DNA of 64,000 nucleotides from Nocardioides sp. T2.26MG-1 (GCF_950101795.1 NZ_CATNLZ010000008.1:1-64000), one strand, 5' to 3'. Counted from the stretch's first letter, positions 51,330 to 62,185 are shown. Notes: generated by a model from the letters alone, not told the origin. Program-made: numbers and translations.

Positions 51330-52499
51330 TCACAAGCCGATCCGCTTGCTGATGACCTCGTTCATGATCTCGTTCGTCCCGCCACCGATGCCAAGGATCC
51401 GCGCATCCCGGTAATGGCGCTCGACCTCCGACTCGCGCATGTAACCCATGCCTCCGAAGATCTGCACCGCCTCGTTCACCACGAAGTCGCAGGCGTACAC
51501 GGCGGTGTTCTTCGCCATCGACACCTCGGTGACGACGTCCTCGCCGGCGAGGAACCGCTGGGCCACAGCCCGGGTGTAGCAGCGCGCGACGTCGACCTGG
51601 CGGGACATCTCCGCGAGCTTGTGCCGGATCACCTGGCGGGAGGCGAGCGGTCGCCCGAACGTCTCCCTGTCCCGCGCCCACCCGAGCGCCAGATCCAGGG
51701 CTCGGGCCGCCGTGGCGTAGGCCTGAACGGCGAGGCCGATCCGCTCGCTCTGGAACTGCTGCATGATCTGTACGAAGCCGGAGTTCTCCGTGCCGACCAG
51801 GTTGGTGGCCGGCACCCGGACGTCGGTGAAGGAGAGCTCGGCGGTGTCGCTGCATCGCCACCCCATCTTGTCCAACCGTCGGGACACGCTGAACCCGGGC
51901 GTGTTCTTGTCGATGACCAGCAGGGAGACCCCCGCGTGGCCAGGTTCACCGGTGCGCACCGCAGCGGTGACGAAGTCGGCGCGGACTCCGCTGGTGATGA
52001 ACGTCTTGGCACCGTTGACGACGTACTCCTCGCCGTCGAGGACCGCGCGGGTGCGGAGGTTGGCGACGTCAGAACCCCCGCCGGGCTCGGAGACCGCCAA
52101 CGATCCGATCAGCTCCCCGGCAAGCGTAGGCCGGACATAGCGGTCGACCAGCTCGGGACGGCCATTGGCCGCGATGTGTGGCAGGGCGATGCCATGCGTG
52201 AACAGCGAGGCGCACACGCCGGTGGACCCGCCGCCGTGCAGGATCTCCTCGGTGACGATCGCGGAGTCGATCGCGTCGCCGCCGCTACCGCCCACCTCCT
52301 CGGCGAACCCGACGCCCAGGAGACCGACGTCAGCGGCCTTCCGGTGCAGATCGCGCGGCAGCTCGCCTCCCCGTTCCCACTCGTCCATGTGTGGCGCGAT
52401 CTCCCGGCCCACGAAGTCGCGCGCCAGCCGCCGTAGCGCCACCCGCTCCGGGGTGCTCCATGGGTCGCCGGTGGGTGTGGAGACGTCAGTCTGCGTCAT
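51330..52499 (-). CDS. acyl-CoA dehydrogenase
   Basis: A 389-residue acyl-CoA dehydrogenase: SLAVSEPGGGSDVAN, VVNGAKTFITSGVRADF, FQSERIGLAVQAYA, and the C-terminal QIFGGMGYMRESEVERHYRDARILGIGGGTNEIM with Glu of NEIM as candidate base. Start ATG 52499 with AGAGG at 9 bases; ATG 52508 is an alternative. Last gene of an operon with the acyl-CoA synthetase at 52719 and the ECH remnant. Confidence 0.93.
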   Translation of the reverse strand: MTQTDVSTPTGDPWSTPERVALRRLARDFVGREIAPHMDEWERGGELPRDLHRKAADVGLLGVGFAEEVGGSGGDAIDSAIVTEEILHGGGSTGVCASLFTHGIALPHIAANGRPELVDRYVRPTLAGELIGSLAVSEPGGGSDVANLRTRAVLDGEEYVVNGAKTFITSGVRADFVTAAVRTGEPGHAGVSLLVIDKNTPGFSVSRRLDKMGWRCSDTAELSFTDVRVPATNLVGTENSGFVQIMQQFQSERIGLAVQAYATAARALDLALGWARDRETFGRPLASRQVIRHKLAEMSRQVDVARCYTRAVAQRFLAGEDVVTEVSMAKNTAVYACDFVVNEAVQIFGGMGYMRESEVERHYRDARILGIGGGTNEIMNEVISKRIGL

Positions 52500-52504
52500 G
52501 GCTT

Positions 52505-52726
52505 TCATCCTCTGCTCGGTGTGCGCCGGGGCCAGCCCCTCGGAGAGCGCTCGTTCAGCGCGGTGATGCCCTCCCGCGCCTGGTCCCACGCGAATCTCGC
52601 AGCCGACACCCCGGTCGTCCGGCGGGAGTCCGCCTGCACATTCGCGCCGGGGAGATCACGTCCCACCATGGTGATCTCCGCGACCGCCCCGCGGCGCCAG
52701 CCATGGACCAAGTCCGCGTCAGCCAC
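52505..52726 (-). pseudogene. enoyl-CoA hydratase remnant with internal in-frame deletion
   Basis: A 73-codon frame that joins the typical N-terminus of a crotonase (HGWRRGAVAEITM) to its typical C-terminus (FAWDQAREGITALNERSPRGW), with the catalytic core missing. The GTG overlaps the synthetase stop by 8 bases, so it keeps its place in the operon order synthetase, hydratase, dehydrogenase. The hydratase step must come from another gene. Confidence 0.65.
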
Positions 52727-54317
52727 GGAAACGCTCCCTCAGTTCGTGCTTCTGAATCTTGCCGGTCGCTGTCTTGGGCAGGCCGGTCAGAACTTCGATC
52801 CGCTTGGGGACCTGGAAGCCCGCCAGGTGCTCGCGGCACAGAGCGATCAACCGCTCGGAGAGGAGGGTCGGCTCGACGTCGGGATCGGCGGCGACGACGA
52901 CCGCTGTCACGGCCTCGCCCCACCGGTCGTCGGGTACGCCGATAACCGCCGCCTCGGTGATCTCGGAGGAGCTGAGCAGCACCCGCTCCACCTCGACCGA
53001 GGAGACGTTCTCCCCGCCGGTCTTCACGATGTCCTTGAGCCGGTCAGAGAACCAGACCACCCCCTCCTCGTCGAGGTGTCCGAGGTCGCCACTGTGGAAC
53101 CAGCCGTGCGCGAAGGCTGCGGTGTTCGCCGCGGGGTTGTTCCAGTAGCCGCTCATCACGTGCGGCCCGCGATAGACGATCTCCCCGGTCTCGCCTCGGG
53201 GCAGCAGGTCCCCGGCCGGTCCCATCATTCGGGCGTCGACGGTCACGACCGCCGGACCCCACGAGGCGCTCTTGGCGTCCTGGTGTGCCGGCCACTGCAG
53301 CACGGTGGCCGGCACGCACTCGGTCTGCCCCGATCCCAGGAGCACTTCGGCGTCGGGGAAGGCGGCGGCGATCTTGGTGATCCGGTCCTGCGGCATCGGT
53401 GCCATCGCGTACATGCACAGCCGAACTGAGGACAGACTCCGCTCCTCTAGCCTCGGCGTGTCGAGCACCGCGGCCCACATCATCGGCAGCAGAAGTAGGT
53501 GTGTGGCCCGGTGCTTCTCCACGATGTCGAGGTAGGCCTCAGGTTGGAAGCCTCGCGGAAGGATCACGGTGCCGCCGGTGAGCAACACCGGCACGAGCAG
53601 CGTGTCCAGTGCAGTGGTGTGGAACAGCGGTAGCACGATCGGGGCCACCGAGAACTCGTGCCCGTGGCGATGGCCCACCTGCAGCGCAGTGCTCAGCGCC
53701 GCCACATGAACCGCGAGGTGGCTGGTCAACACGCCCTTGGGTCGGGCCGTGGTGCCCGAGGTGTACAGGCAATGCAAGGTGTCCCGGTCCTCGACCACCA
53801 CTTGCAGCGGCGTGTGGTCAACGGCCACCTCGTCCCAGCGCAGCGTGGTGCGTCCGGCCACCGAGTCCGACGTCTCGCCGGTGACGACGACCGTGGTGAC
53901 CTGCGGCAGGTCGGGAAGAACCTGCTCAAGCAGCGGAACAAAGGCCGGATCGGCGACCACAACCCGCACGCCGGCGTCGGCCAGGATCCACGCCACCTCA
54001 TCTGGCGGCAGCATCAGGTTGACAGGCATAGCGACGAGCGCGGCCTTGGCGCAACCGAAGAACGTCGCCACGAACCGCCAGGAGTTGCCCAGCAGGAACG
54101 CCACCGGCTCCTGGCGCTCCAGTCCGGTGTCGAGCAGGCCTCGGCCGAAGGCCTCAGCGAGCTCATCGAGCCGCGCATAGGTGATCTCCTCATCGCCCTG
54201 CACGATGGCCGGCCGATCCGGGAATTGGAAGGCCGAGCGAGTGAGCATGTCACCCACCGACAGTCTGGTCGCCAGGTTGAGCGCGAGGGGCTCGACCCCC
54301 GAAACATCAGGACGCAA
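52719..54317 (-). CDS. acyl-CoA synthetase
   Basis: A 532-residue ANL ligase: YTSGTTARPKGVLTSH, LGSGQTECVPA in place of the usual YGMTE, GWFHSGDLGHLD, DRLKDIVKTGGENVS and Lys in TATGKIQKHEL. The TTG start at 54317 has AAGGGAA upstream. Divergent from the synthetase at 54588; an operator at 54413 lies between. Confidence 0.9.
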   Translation of the reverse strand: MRPDVSGVEPLALNLATRLSVGDMLTRSAFQFPDRPAIVQGDEEITYARLDELAEAFGRGLLDTGLERQEPVAFLLGNSWRFVATFFGCAKAALVAMPVNLMLPPDEVAWILADAGVRVVVADPAFVPLLEQVLPDLPQVTTVVVTGETSDSVAGRTTLRWDEVAVDHTPLQVVVEDRDTLHCLYTSGTTARPKGVLTSHLAVHVAALSTALQVGHRHGHEFSVAPIVLPLFHTTALDTLLVPVLLTGGTVILPRGFQPEAYLDIVEKHRATHLLLLPMMWAAVLDTPRLEERSLSSVRLCMYAMAPMPQDRITKIAAAFPDAEVLLGSGQTECVPATVLQWPAHQDAKSASWGPAVVTVDARMMGPAGDLLPRGETGEIVYRGPHVMSGYWNNPAANTAAFAHGWFHSGDLGHLDEEGVVWFSDRLKDIVKTGGENVSSVEVERVLLSSSEITEAAVIGVPDDRWGEAVTAVVVAADPDVEPTLLSERLIALCREHLAGFQVPKRIEVLTGLPKTATGKIQKHELRERFRG

Positions 54318-54412
54318 TGCTGTTCCCTTCGTCGGTCTCCGTCGCGACGAGCGTCGCGTCTGTCTCCACGTGCCCTGCCGGGACGTCCGGGGCGGACCTG
54401 CGGCGAAACGCG

Positions 54413-54432
54413 ACCTGACAGAACCGTCAGGT
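54413..54432. promoter_or_regulatory. shared operator copy 2 between two synthetase genes
   Basis: ACCTGAC-AGAACC-GTCAGGT: perfect 7-bp arms. It resembles the site at 50418 (same arm, same 6-base spacer ending ACC). Lies 96 bases before the minus-strand gene and 155 bases before the plus-strand one. Confidence 0.75.
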
Positions 54433-54587
54433 TAGCCCGCGGTGATGTGACCTGCAACACCCCGGCGGCGCGGCCCGCGACGTCGCCCCCGTCACCCACC
54501 TCCCTGACCTCCTCCCAGGTGGGGACCGCGGGGTCGTTCGGCGCACATCTCTTGTTCCGAACGCCCCTCACTGTCAGGCTTCGCTGC

Positions 54588-56201
<1,614 letters not shown>

Positions 56202-56451
56202 GCCGATCTCGGCAGCGATGAGCGGAGGGCTCGGTGAGCGACGCTCGGCCACCGTGGTAGGGCTGCGGGCGTTGGCTTGAGCCGAGCATCATGCCCGGGC
56301 ACCCCACACGTCCTTCGCAGCTCGGCTGGCACCCTGACGCGACAGGCGTCACGTGAGGGGTGGGGTGGGTCGTCCTCGCCCAGCGCAGGTCTCGAGCCGT
56401 CACTCGACGGGCGGGGCAGGGGCGAAGGGTCTTCTCGTTGGACCGCTGAGG

Positions 56452-56479
56452 TACATGCATGCATGAACGAATGTATAGT
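56452..56479 (+). promoter_or_regulatory. 24-bp palindromic operator, site C, with -10
   Basis: Operator 56452-56475 (TACATGCA ... GAATGTA) flows into TATAGT (56474-56479), the -10 of the next gene. Both the sequence (20 of 24 with site A) and the overlap with the -10 are shared with sites A and B. Confidence 0.75.
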
Positions 56480-56516
56480 CGCGGAACCGTGCCGCGACGC
56501 CGATTCAGGAGTTGTC

Positions 56517-57614
56517 ATGTCAGTCGAGGTCCCTACCCGTCATCCAGAGCCGCGACGAGTCCTACTGGACTATCCTCACCGCCAGGCCGGGCATTGTGGT
56601 TCCGGAGCGCTGAGAGACCTCATGGAGTGGGCCGGTCTGGGTTGGGACGAGGTCCCGAGCGAGGCTCTGGTCTTCGGAATGGGCGGTGGTCTCGGCTTCA
56701 CCTACCTGCGGGTGCCGGATCTCACCCCTCCCATCTACTTCGTCGGGCGTAGCAGCGACCTCGAGGTCGACCTCCTTGCCAGGCTGGGTGCCGAGGTCGA
56801 CGTTCGGGGAACCGACGATCCAGAGGCTGGTTGGGGCTGGGTCCGCCGCGAACTCCAGCAAGGCCGTCCTGTGCTGATGTGGGCCGACATCGCTGAGCTG
56901 CCTTACCTGAATGTCCGCCTTCAGATGAGTCGGCACGACATCGTCGTGATCGGTTACGACGACGACACCGAGACGGCTTTCGTGGTGGACAACGACCGAG
57001 CCGAGGTGCAGGAAGTTCCCTACGAGGCTCTTGCGCGGGCGCGCGCGTCGCGGTCGTTCCCCGTGCCGACGAGGCACACCACGTACTTCGTGAACTGGCC
57101 CCAGATCCTGCCCGATCTCCGCCCGACTGCGGCTTCTGCCCTCGTGGCGTCGGTCGAGAACATGCAGGCGGCGGCGACCTCGATCATCCCGGACACCTCG
57201 ACGCTGCCGCCGGGTGCTGTTGCTGCAGCCGGGATCGGTGGGGTCACGGTCTTTGCCGAGGATGTCGAGCGGTGGCCGGAACTCATGGGTGAACCCGAAC
57301 TGGACGTCGCGCTGCGTTCTCTCCACGCCTTTGTGGAGAAGGCAGGGACCGGCGGCGGCCTGTTCCGCCGGTTGCAGGCACAGTTCTGTGCCGAGGTGGC
57401 GCGGCTAACGGGGTCCGCTGAGATGGCGAAGGCCGGAACCGCGCTCTTGCGTTGCGCGGACACGTGGTCGGCTCTGGCTGCGGCCGGCCGTAGCGACGGA
57501 TCGACGCTCGATCGCTGGAGACGGGTCACCGAGCTCGCCGCGACGCTCCCCCGCGATGAAGACCATGCCATCTCTCAGATGCGCAAAGCGGCGGGCGAAC
57601 TCAGGGATGGGTGA
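56517..57614 (+). CDS. BtrH-N/DUF4872-type protein
   Basis: A 365-residue protein resembling the BtrH N-terminal domain plus DUF4872. It has a papain-like arrangement: CGSGALRDLMEWAG near the N-terminus holds the candidate catalytic Cys, SRHDIVVIGYDDD the His, and VVDNDRAEV a following acid. BtrH transfers an amino acid from an acyl carrier protein in butirosin synthesis; the relatives are mostly uncharacterised. Good ribosome binding site (CAGGAG). Single-gene unit behind operator site C. Function here unknown; an acyl transfer or hydrolase role is plausible. Confidence 0.75.
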   Translation: MSVEVPTRHPEPRRVLLDYPHRQAGHCGSGALRDLMEWAGLGWDEVPSEALVFGMGGGLGFTYLRVPDLTPPIYFVGRSSDLEVDLLARLGAEVDVRGTDDPEAGWGWVRRELQQGRPVLMWADIAELPYLNVRLQMSRHDIVVIGYDDDTETAFVVDNDRAEVQEVPYEALARARASRSFPVPTRHTTYFVNWPQILPDLRPTAASALVASVENMQAAATSIIPDTSTLPPGAVAAAGIGGVTVFAEDVERWPELMGEPELDVALRSLHAFVEKAGTGGGLFRRLQAQFCAEVARLTGSAEMAKAGTALLRCADTWSALAAAGRSDGSTLDRWRRVTELAATLPRDEDHAISQMRKAAGELRDG

Positions 57615-57729
57615 CCAATCGTAGGCAAGTCAGCGGACGCAGCACGCGAGCACCACCGCCGAGGCTCCGTGCTTGGGGCAGTCCAGGCATTCCCAGGTCC
57701 ATCGACCTTGACTGTTGTTTCTGCCATCG

Positions 57730-58244
57730 TGTCAACGGCGGCCGAAAACTGACCCCCTTCCGTCGGTTGAAAACTGACCCCCTCGGCCTCTAGTTCTCTT
57801 CGTTGACGGCTGCGGGGACGCGGCCGAGCTCTCGGTTCTTCAGCCGGTAGGAGTCGCCCTTCAGGGCAATGACCTCGGCGTGGTGCACGAGCCGGTCGAT
57901 CATCGCGGCGGCGACGGTGTCGTCGCCGAAGACCTCACCCCAGCGGGCGAAGTTCTTGTTCGATGTGACGATCAGGCTGGCGCGTTCGTAGCGGGATGAG
58001 ACGAGCTGGAAGAACAGGTTGGCTGCCTCGGGTTCGAAGGGGATGTAGCCGACCTCGTCGATAACCAGCACTGGGTAGCGGACCAGTCGGCGGAGCTCGT
58101 CTTGCAGCCGGCCGGCGTGGTGGGCCTCGGCGAGCCTGTCTACCCATTGGCTGGCGGTGGCGAACTGGACGCGGTGCCCGGCTTGGCAGGCGCGGATCGC
58201 CAGCCCTGTGGCCAGGTGTGTCTTGCCGGTGCCGGGCGGGCCCC
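57730..58244 (-). mobile_element. IS21-family remnant
   Basis: Left end TGTCAACGGCGGCC at 57730, with GAAAACTGACCCCC repeated at 57743-57756 and about 57769-57782, typical of IS21-like ends. It contains the 3' part of istB only. The element is cut at 58244 by the IS3-family element, and its other part is not found on the far side. Confidence 0.8.
57790..58244 (-). pseudogene. truncated istB (IS21 helper ATPase)
   Basis: The frame keeps the Walker A GPPGTGKTHLA, Walker B VLVIDEVGYIPF and the C-terminal part to a normal stop. About 100 N-terminal residues are missing, cut one or two codons before the Walker A by the IS3 insertion. A start in the longer open frame comes from the IS3 DNA and is artificial. 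Confidence 0.88.
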
Positions 58245-58317
58245 TGTGCGTCAGGCTGAGGTGAGACACGACTTCTGAGTTCCTTCCCTCTGCACGGGGC
58301 GAGAAGCGAGACACCTG

Positions 58318-58725
58318 ATGACGATGACGTTGGCTGATGCTGCCCGGCTTGATGATGGGGTGGTGACCCCTCGAGCTGACCGTCCGAAGCGACGTACGTT
58401 CACCGCGGAGTACAAGGCGCAGATTGTGGCCGAGTACGAGGCGGCCGACCGTGGTGAGCGTGGTGCGATCTTGCGTCGGGAGGGCCTGTACTCCTCCCAC
58501 ATCGTGGAGTGGCGCAAGGCCGCCGAGGCAGGCGCAACCAGGGCGCTCGGTCCCAAGTCCCGGGATCGGCGTGACCGTGAGATCGAGCAGTTGCGGGTCC
58601 GGGCGGAGAGGGCCGAGGCCGAGCTCGCTCGGACCAGGGCTGCGCTGGACATCGTGGGAAAAGCACACGCGCTCTTGGAGACGCTCTCCGAGAGCACGGG
58701 CACGCCGAAGCCGCCGCAGCGGTGA
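58318..58725 (+). CDS. IS3-family transposase OrfA
   Basis: 135 residues, helix-turn-helix of the transposase-8 type (RRTFTAEYKAQIVAEYEAA, then REGLYSSHIVEWRKAAE) and a leucine-zipper-like C-terminal helix. It binds the IS ends. Confidence 0.92.
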   Translation: MTMTLADAARLDDGVVTPRADRPKRRTFTAEYKAQIVAEYEAADRGERGAILRREGLYSSHIVEWRKAAEAGATRALGPKSRDRRDREIEQLRVRAERAEAELARTRAALDIVGKAHALLETLSESTGTPKPPQR

Positions 58726-59648
58726 TCAATCCCGCTGTCGATGACCTCGCTGAGCAGGTCAACCTGAAGCGGGCGTGCGAGCTGCTGGGCCGCCCACGTG
58801 GCAGCCACTACCGCGCGAAGCAGCCCTCGCGGGTACGCGAACCGCGCCCCCGGCCGACGCCACCGAATGCGCTCACCGCCGCCGAGCAGGAGCGGGTCCT
58901 CGACGTGCTGACCAGCGAGCGGTTCTGTGACAAGTCGGTGGCCCAGACGTGGGCCACGCTGCTCGACGAGGGCACCTACTTGTGCTCGATGTCGACCATG
59001 CACCGACTGCTACGCGCCCACGGTGCGGCCGGCGAGCGACGCCGCCAGGCCACCCATCCGGCGAAGAAGAAGCCTGAGCTGATGGCCACGGGACCGGGGC
59101 AGGTCTGGTCGTGGGACATCACCAAGCTCCGCGGCCCCGGCCGCGGGGTCTGGTTCCAGCTCTACGTCGTGCTCGACATCTTCTCCCGCTACGTCGTGGC
59201 CTGGACCGTCCAGAACGGCGAGGACTCCGAGATCGCCAAGACCATGTTGGAGCAGGCGATGGGCGTCCATGGCATCCCCGTGGCCGTCCATGCTGATCGG
59301 GGCACCTCGATGACATCGAAGCCCGTCGCCCAGCTCCTGCTCGACCTCGGCGTGGACCGCAGCCATTCCCGACCGAGGGTGAGCAACGACAACCCGTTCA
59401 GCGAGGCGGCGTTCAAGACCCTGAAGTACGCGCCCGTCTTCCCCGAGAGCTTCGGGTCGCTGGCCGACGCCCGGGCGTTCTGCGAGGCGTTCTTCGCCTA
59501 CTACAACCACGAGCACCGCCATTCGGGGATCGGGCTGCACACTCCCGCGTCGGTCCACCACGGCACCGCGACCGAGATCCGGGCCCAGCGCCAGCACACG
59601 CTCGACGCAGCCCAGGCCGCTCACCCCGAACGGTTCGGCAACCGTTGA
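58722..59648 (+). CDS. IS3-family transposase OrfB (DDE integrase core)
   Basis: 308 residues with rve integrase core: WSWDITKLRGPGRG (first D), VAVHADRGTSMTS (second D) and DNPFSEAAFKTLKY (E). Ends in the standard YNHEHRHSGIGLHTP. GTG start overlaps the orfA stop by four bases; in many IS3 elements a -1 frameshift makes the OrfAB fusion. Confidence 0.93.
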   Translation: MINPAVDDLAEQVNLKRACELLGRPRGSHYRAKQPSRVREPRPRPTPPNALTAAEQERVLDVLTSERFCDKSVAQTWATLLDEGTYLCSMSTMHRLLRAHGAAGERRRQATHPAKKKPELMATGPGQVWSWDITKLRGPGRGVWFQLYVVLDIFSRYVVAWTVQNGEDSEIAKTMLEQAMGVHGIPVAVHADRGTSMTSKPVAQLLLDLGVDRSHSRPRVSNDNPFSEAAFKTLKYAPVFPESFGSLADARAFCEAFFAYYNHEHRHSGIGLHTPASVHHGTATEIRAQRQHTLDAAQAAHPERFGNR

Positions 59649-59784
59649 TGACGCTCAGGTGAATCTCCCCAGTTCTGCTCACTGAAATTCCCCACCCCGT
59701 GGCCCCATCCGGAAGCGGGTGGGGCTCCTTCGAAGATGGCGGTCTCTGACCACACGCCGTCTCACGAAGGAGCCCTCGCTTCCC

Positions 59785-61134
59785 ATGCTGACACGGGAGG
59801 AAGACATCGACGCGCACGCGTTGCGCCGGCAGGGCTGGACGATCTCCGCGATCGCTCGGCACCTGGGCCGGGACCGCAAGACCATCCGCGCCTACCTCGA
59901 CGGCGGCCGGGTCGCCGGGCAACGGAAGCCGGCCGGGGAGGATCCGTTCGAGCCGTACGTGGACTACGTCCGCGCCCGGCTGGCCGAGGATCCGCACCTG
60001 TGGGCGGTGACCTTGTTCGACGAGGTCGTCGCGCTCGGCTACGACCGGTCGTATCCGACGTTCACCCGCCAGATCCGCACCCGTGGTCTGCGGCCGCACT
60101 GCGAGCCCTGCAGCGCCACAAGAGGCCGTCCGGCAGCGGTGATCGAGCATCCGCCGGGTGAGGAGACCCAGTGGGACTGGGTCGAGCTCCCGGATCCGCC
60201 GACGTCGTGGGGGTGGGGCAAACACGCGCGCCTGCTGGTCGGCGCGCTGGCCCACTCCGGGAAGTGGCGCGGCACCCTGGCCCCGGCCGAGGACCAGGCA
60301 CAGCTCATCGCCGGACTCGACGCGACCGCCCGCAAGCTCGGCGGGCTGACGAAGAAGTGGCGCTTCGACCGGATGACCACGGTGTGCCACCCCGAGTCGG
60401 GCAAGGTCACCGCCACCTTCGCCGCGGTCGCCAAGCACTACGGCGTCCACGTCGCGATCTGCCCACCGCGGCGCGGCAACCGCAAGGGCGTGGTGGAGAA
60501 GTCCAACCACACCGCCGCGCAACGCTGGTGGCGCACCCTGCCCGACGACGTCACCATCACCGAAGCGCAGGCGTCGCTGGACAAGTGGTGCGCCACCCGC
60601 GGCGACGCGCGGCTGCGTCCCGCCGGCGTCGATGGCCGCGCCAGCGTGCTCACCATCGCCGAGCGTGAGCCGTTGGCGCCGGTGCCGGCCTCGCCGTTCC
60701 CCGCGACGATCACCGAGGAACGGACCGTGTCCGCCCAGGCGCTGGTCGCCTGGCGCGGCAACTTCTACTCCGTCCCACCCGAGCTCGCTCGCGCCCAGGT
60801 CACCGTGTCCCAGCGGCTCGGTGCCCAGCACCTCGACATCGCCACCCTCGGCGGGATCGTGGTCGCCCGCCACGAGCTCGCACCCGACGGCGCCGGGGTG
60901 ATGGTCCGCGACCACGGCCACGTGATCGCCCTCGAGCAGCACGTGCTCGCCGGCCACGACACCAGCAGACCCCACCGGCGCAAGGAACGCATCCCACCCG
61001 GGCCAGCCGCCCGCGCGGCCGCCGACGTCCTCCGCGCCGCCCAGCAGCCCACCGCCGTCGCCGAACGCGACGACGTGGTGATCGACCTGTCCAAGTACGA
61101 CCGAGCAGCAACCGGAAGGAACACCCTCACGTGA
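59785..61134 (+). CDS. istA: IS21-family transposase IstA
   Basis: 449 residues from ATG 59785. N-terminal helix-turn-helix (MLTREEDIDAHALRRQGWTISAIARHLGRDRKTIRAYL), DDE core with WDWVELPD and RGNRKGVVEKSNHTAAQRWW, and a C-terminal beta-barrel region (AWRGNFYSVPPELA). Stop overlaps istB start by four bases. Confidence 0.92.
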   Translation: MLTREEDIDAHALRRQGWTISAIARHLGRDRKTIRAYLDGGRVAGQRKPAGEDPFEPYVDYVRARLAEDPHLWAVTLFDEVVALGYDRSYPTFTRQIRTRGLRPHCEPCSATRGRPAAVIEHPPGEETQWDWVELPDPPTSWGWGKHARLLVGALAHSGKWRGTLAPAEDQAQLIAGLDATARKLGGLTKKWRFDRMTTVCHPESGKVTATFAAVAKHYGVHVAICPPRRGNRKGVVEKSNHTAAQRWWRTLPDDVTITEAQASLDKWCATRGDARLRPAGVDGRASVLTIAEREPLAPVPASPFPATITEERTVSAQALVAWRGNFYSVPPELARAQVTVSQRLGAQHLDIATLGGIVVARHELAPDGAGVMVRDHGHVIALEQHVLAGHDTSRPHRRKERIPPGPAARAAADVLRAAQQPTAVAERDDVVIDLSKYDRAATGRNTLT

Positions 61135-61973
61135 CCAACCCGATCAACACCGACCCGATGACCGTGCCGATGACAGGGAGCCAGGCCAGCCTCTACCAGC
61201 AACTGCGTGGCCACCTCGCCACCTTGAAGCTCACCGCCGCAGCCGAGCACCTACCCAGCGTGCTCGCCGAAGCCGACGCCCAGGGCTGGTCGACCACCCA
61301 GACCCTCGAGCACCTGCTGGCCCGCGAGGTCGAGGCCACCGAAGCACGCAAGCTCGCCGGACGACTCAGGTTCGCCTCGCTGCCCACCCCCGCGACCCTG
61401 GCCGACTTCGACTTCGACGCCGCTCCCGGCGTGGACCCCAAGCTCATCAACGAGCTCGCGACGTGTCGCTACCTCGAGTCCGCCATCAACGTGCTGCTGA
61501 TCGGACCACCCGGCGTCGGCAAGACCCACCTCGCCGTCGGCCTCGGCCGCGCTGCTGCCGAAGCCGGCTACCGGACCTACTTCACCACCGCCGCCGACCT
61601 CGCCGCCCGCTGCCACCGCGCCGCGATCGAAGGACGCTGGGCCACCACCATGCGGTTCTTCGCCGGACCCACCCTGCTCATCATCGACGAACTCGGCTAC
61701 CTCCCGCTCCCCGGCGAGGCAGCCTCCGCGCTGTTCCAGGTCGTCTCCCAGCGCTACCTCAAGACCAGCATCATCCTCACCACCAACCGCGGCGTCGCGT
61801 CCTGGGGCGAGGTCCTCGGCGACACCACCGTCGCCGCCGCCATGCTCGACCGCCTCCTCCACCGCTCCGTCGTGCTCAACCTCGACGGCGACTCCTACCG
61901 ACTCCGCGACCACCACGCCAAGAACGACGCACTCCGTCAGACCGCGACCGGCACCCGCCGACCACTACAGTGA
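61131..61973 (+). CDS. istB: IS21-family helper ATPase IstB
   Basis: 280 residues. Walker A GPPGVGKTHLAVGL (about 125-138), Walker B LLIIDELGYLPL and sensor-like TTNRGVASWGEVLGD. Related to, but clearly different from, the truncated IstB at 57790. Complete at both ends. Confidence 0.93.
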   Translation: MTNPINTDPMTVPMTGSQASLYQQLRGHLATLKLTAAAEHLPSVLAEADAQGWSTTQTLEHLLAREVEATEARKLAGRLRFASLPTPATLADFDFDAAPGVDPKLINELATCRYLESAINVLLIGPPGVGKTHLAVGLGRAAAEAGYRTYFTTAADLAARCHRAAIEGRWATTMRFFAGPTLLIIDELGYLPLPGEAASALFQVVSQRYLKTSIILTTNRGVASWGEVLGDTTVAAAMLDRLLHRSVVLNLDGDSYRLRDHHAKNDALRQTATGTRRPLQ

Positions 61974-62034
61974 CCACCGCCCAGGGTGGGGACTTTCGAT
62001 GAGCATCACTGGGGAATTCCGGCGAGCGCCATCA

Positions 62035-62121
62035 GCGCACCAGGTGTGGTTGATCCTGCGCGATCTCGCTGACAGCGTCGGGCTCGGCATCGACGACGAC
62101 AGCTACTTGAGCGTCCGATGA
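62035..62121 (+). pseudogene. TetR gene 3' remnant (copy 2)
   Basis: The last 27 residues of the TetR at 41696 (HQVWLILRDLADSVGLGIDD...) are found here with one change, to the same stop. The rest has been removed by the IS21-family element. Confidence 0.9.
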
Positions 62122-62185
62122 GGACCGCTCCAGCGTCTGGACGGCGCGCACCGTGCGCAGCCGCGTGGGTAGAGGAGGCCGAAGC

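Larger units (their letters stand above)
58245..59657 (+). mobile_element. IS3-family insertion sequence
   Basis: Bounded by TGTGCGTCA at 58245 and its imperfect inverse TGACGCTCA at 59649-59657. Holds orfA and orfB with GTGA overlap. No target duplication is visible at its edges, suggesting later rearrangement. Confidence 0.8.
59666..62015 (+). mobile_element. complete IS21-family insertion sequence
   Basis: 32-bp terminal inverted repeats at 59666-59697 and 61984-62015 match at 27 of 32 positions, starting TCCCCAGT. It carries istA and istB. Its left end is only 8 bases from the IS3 element; its right end truncates the TetR gene of the second module copy. Confidence 0.88.
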
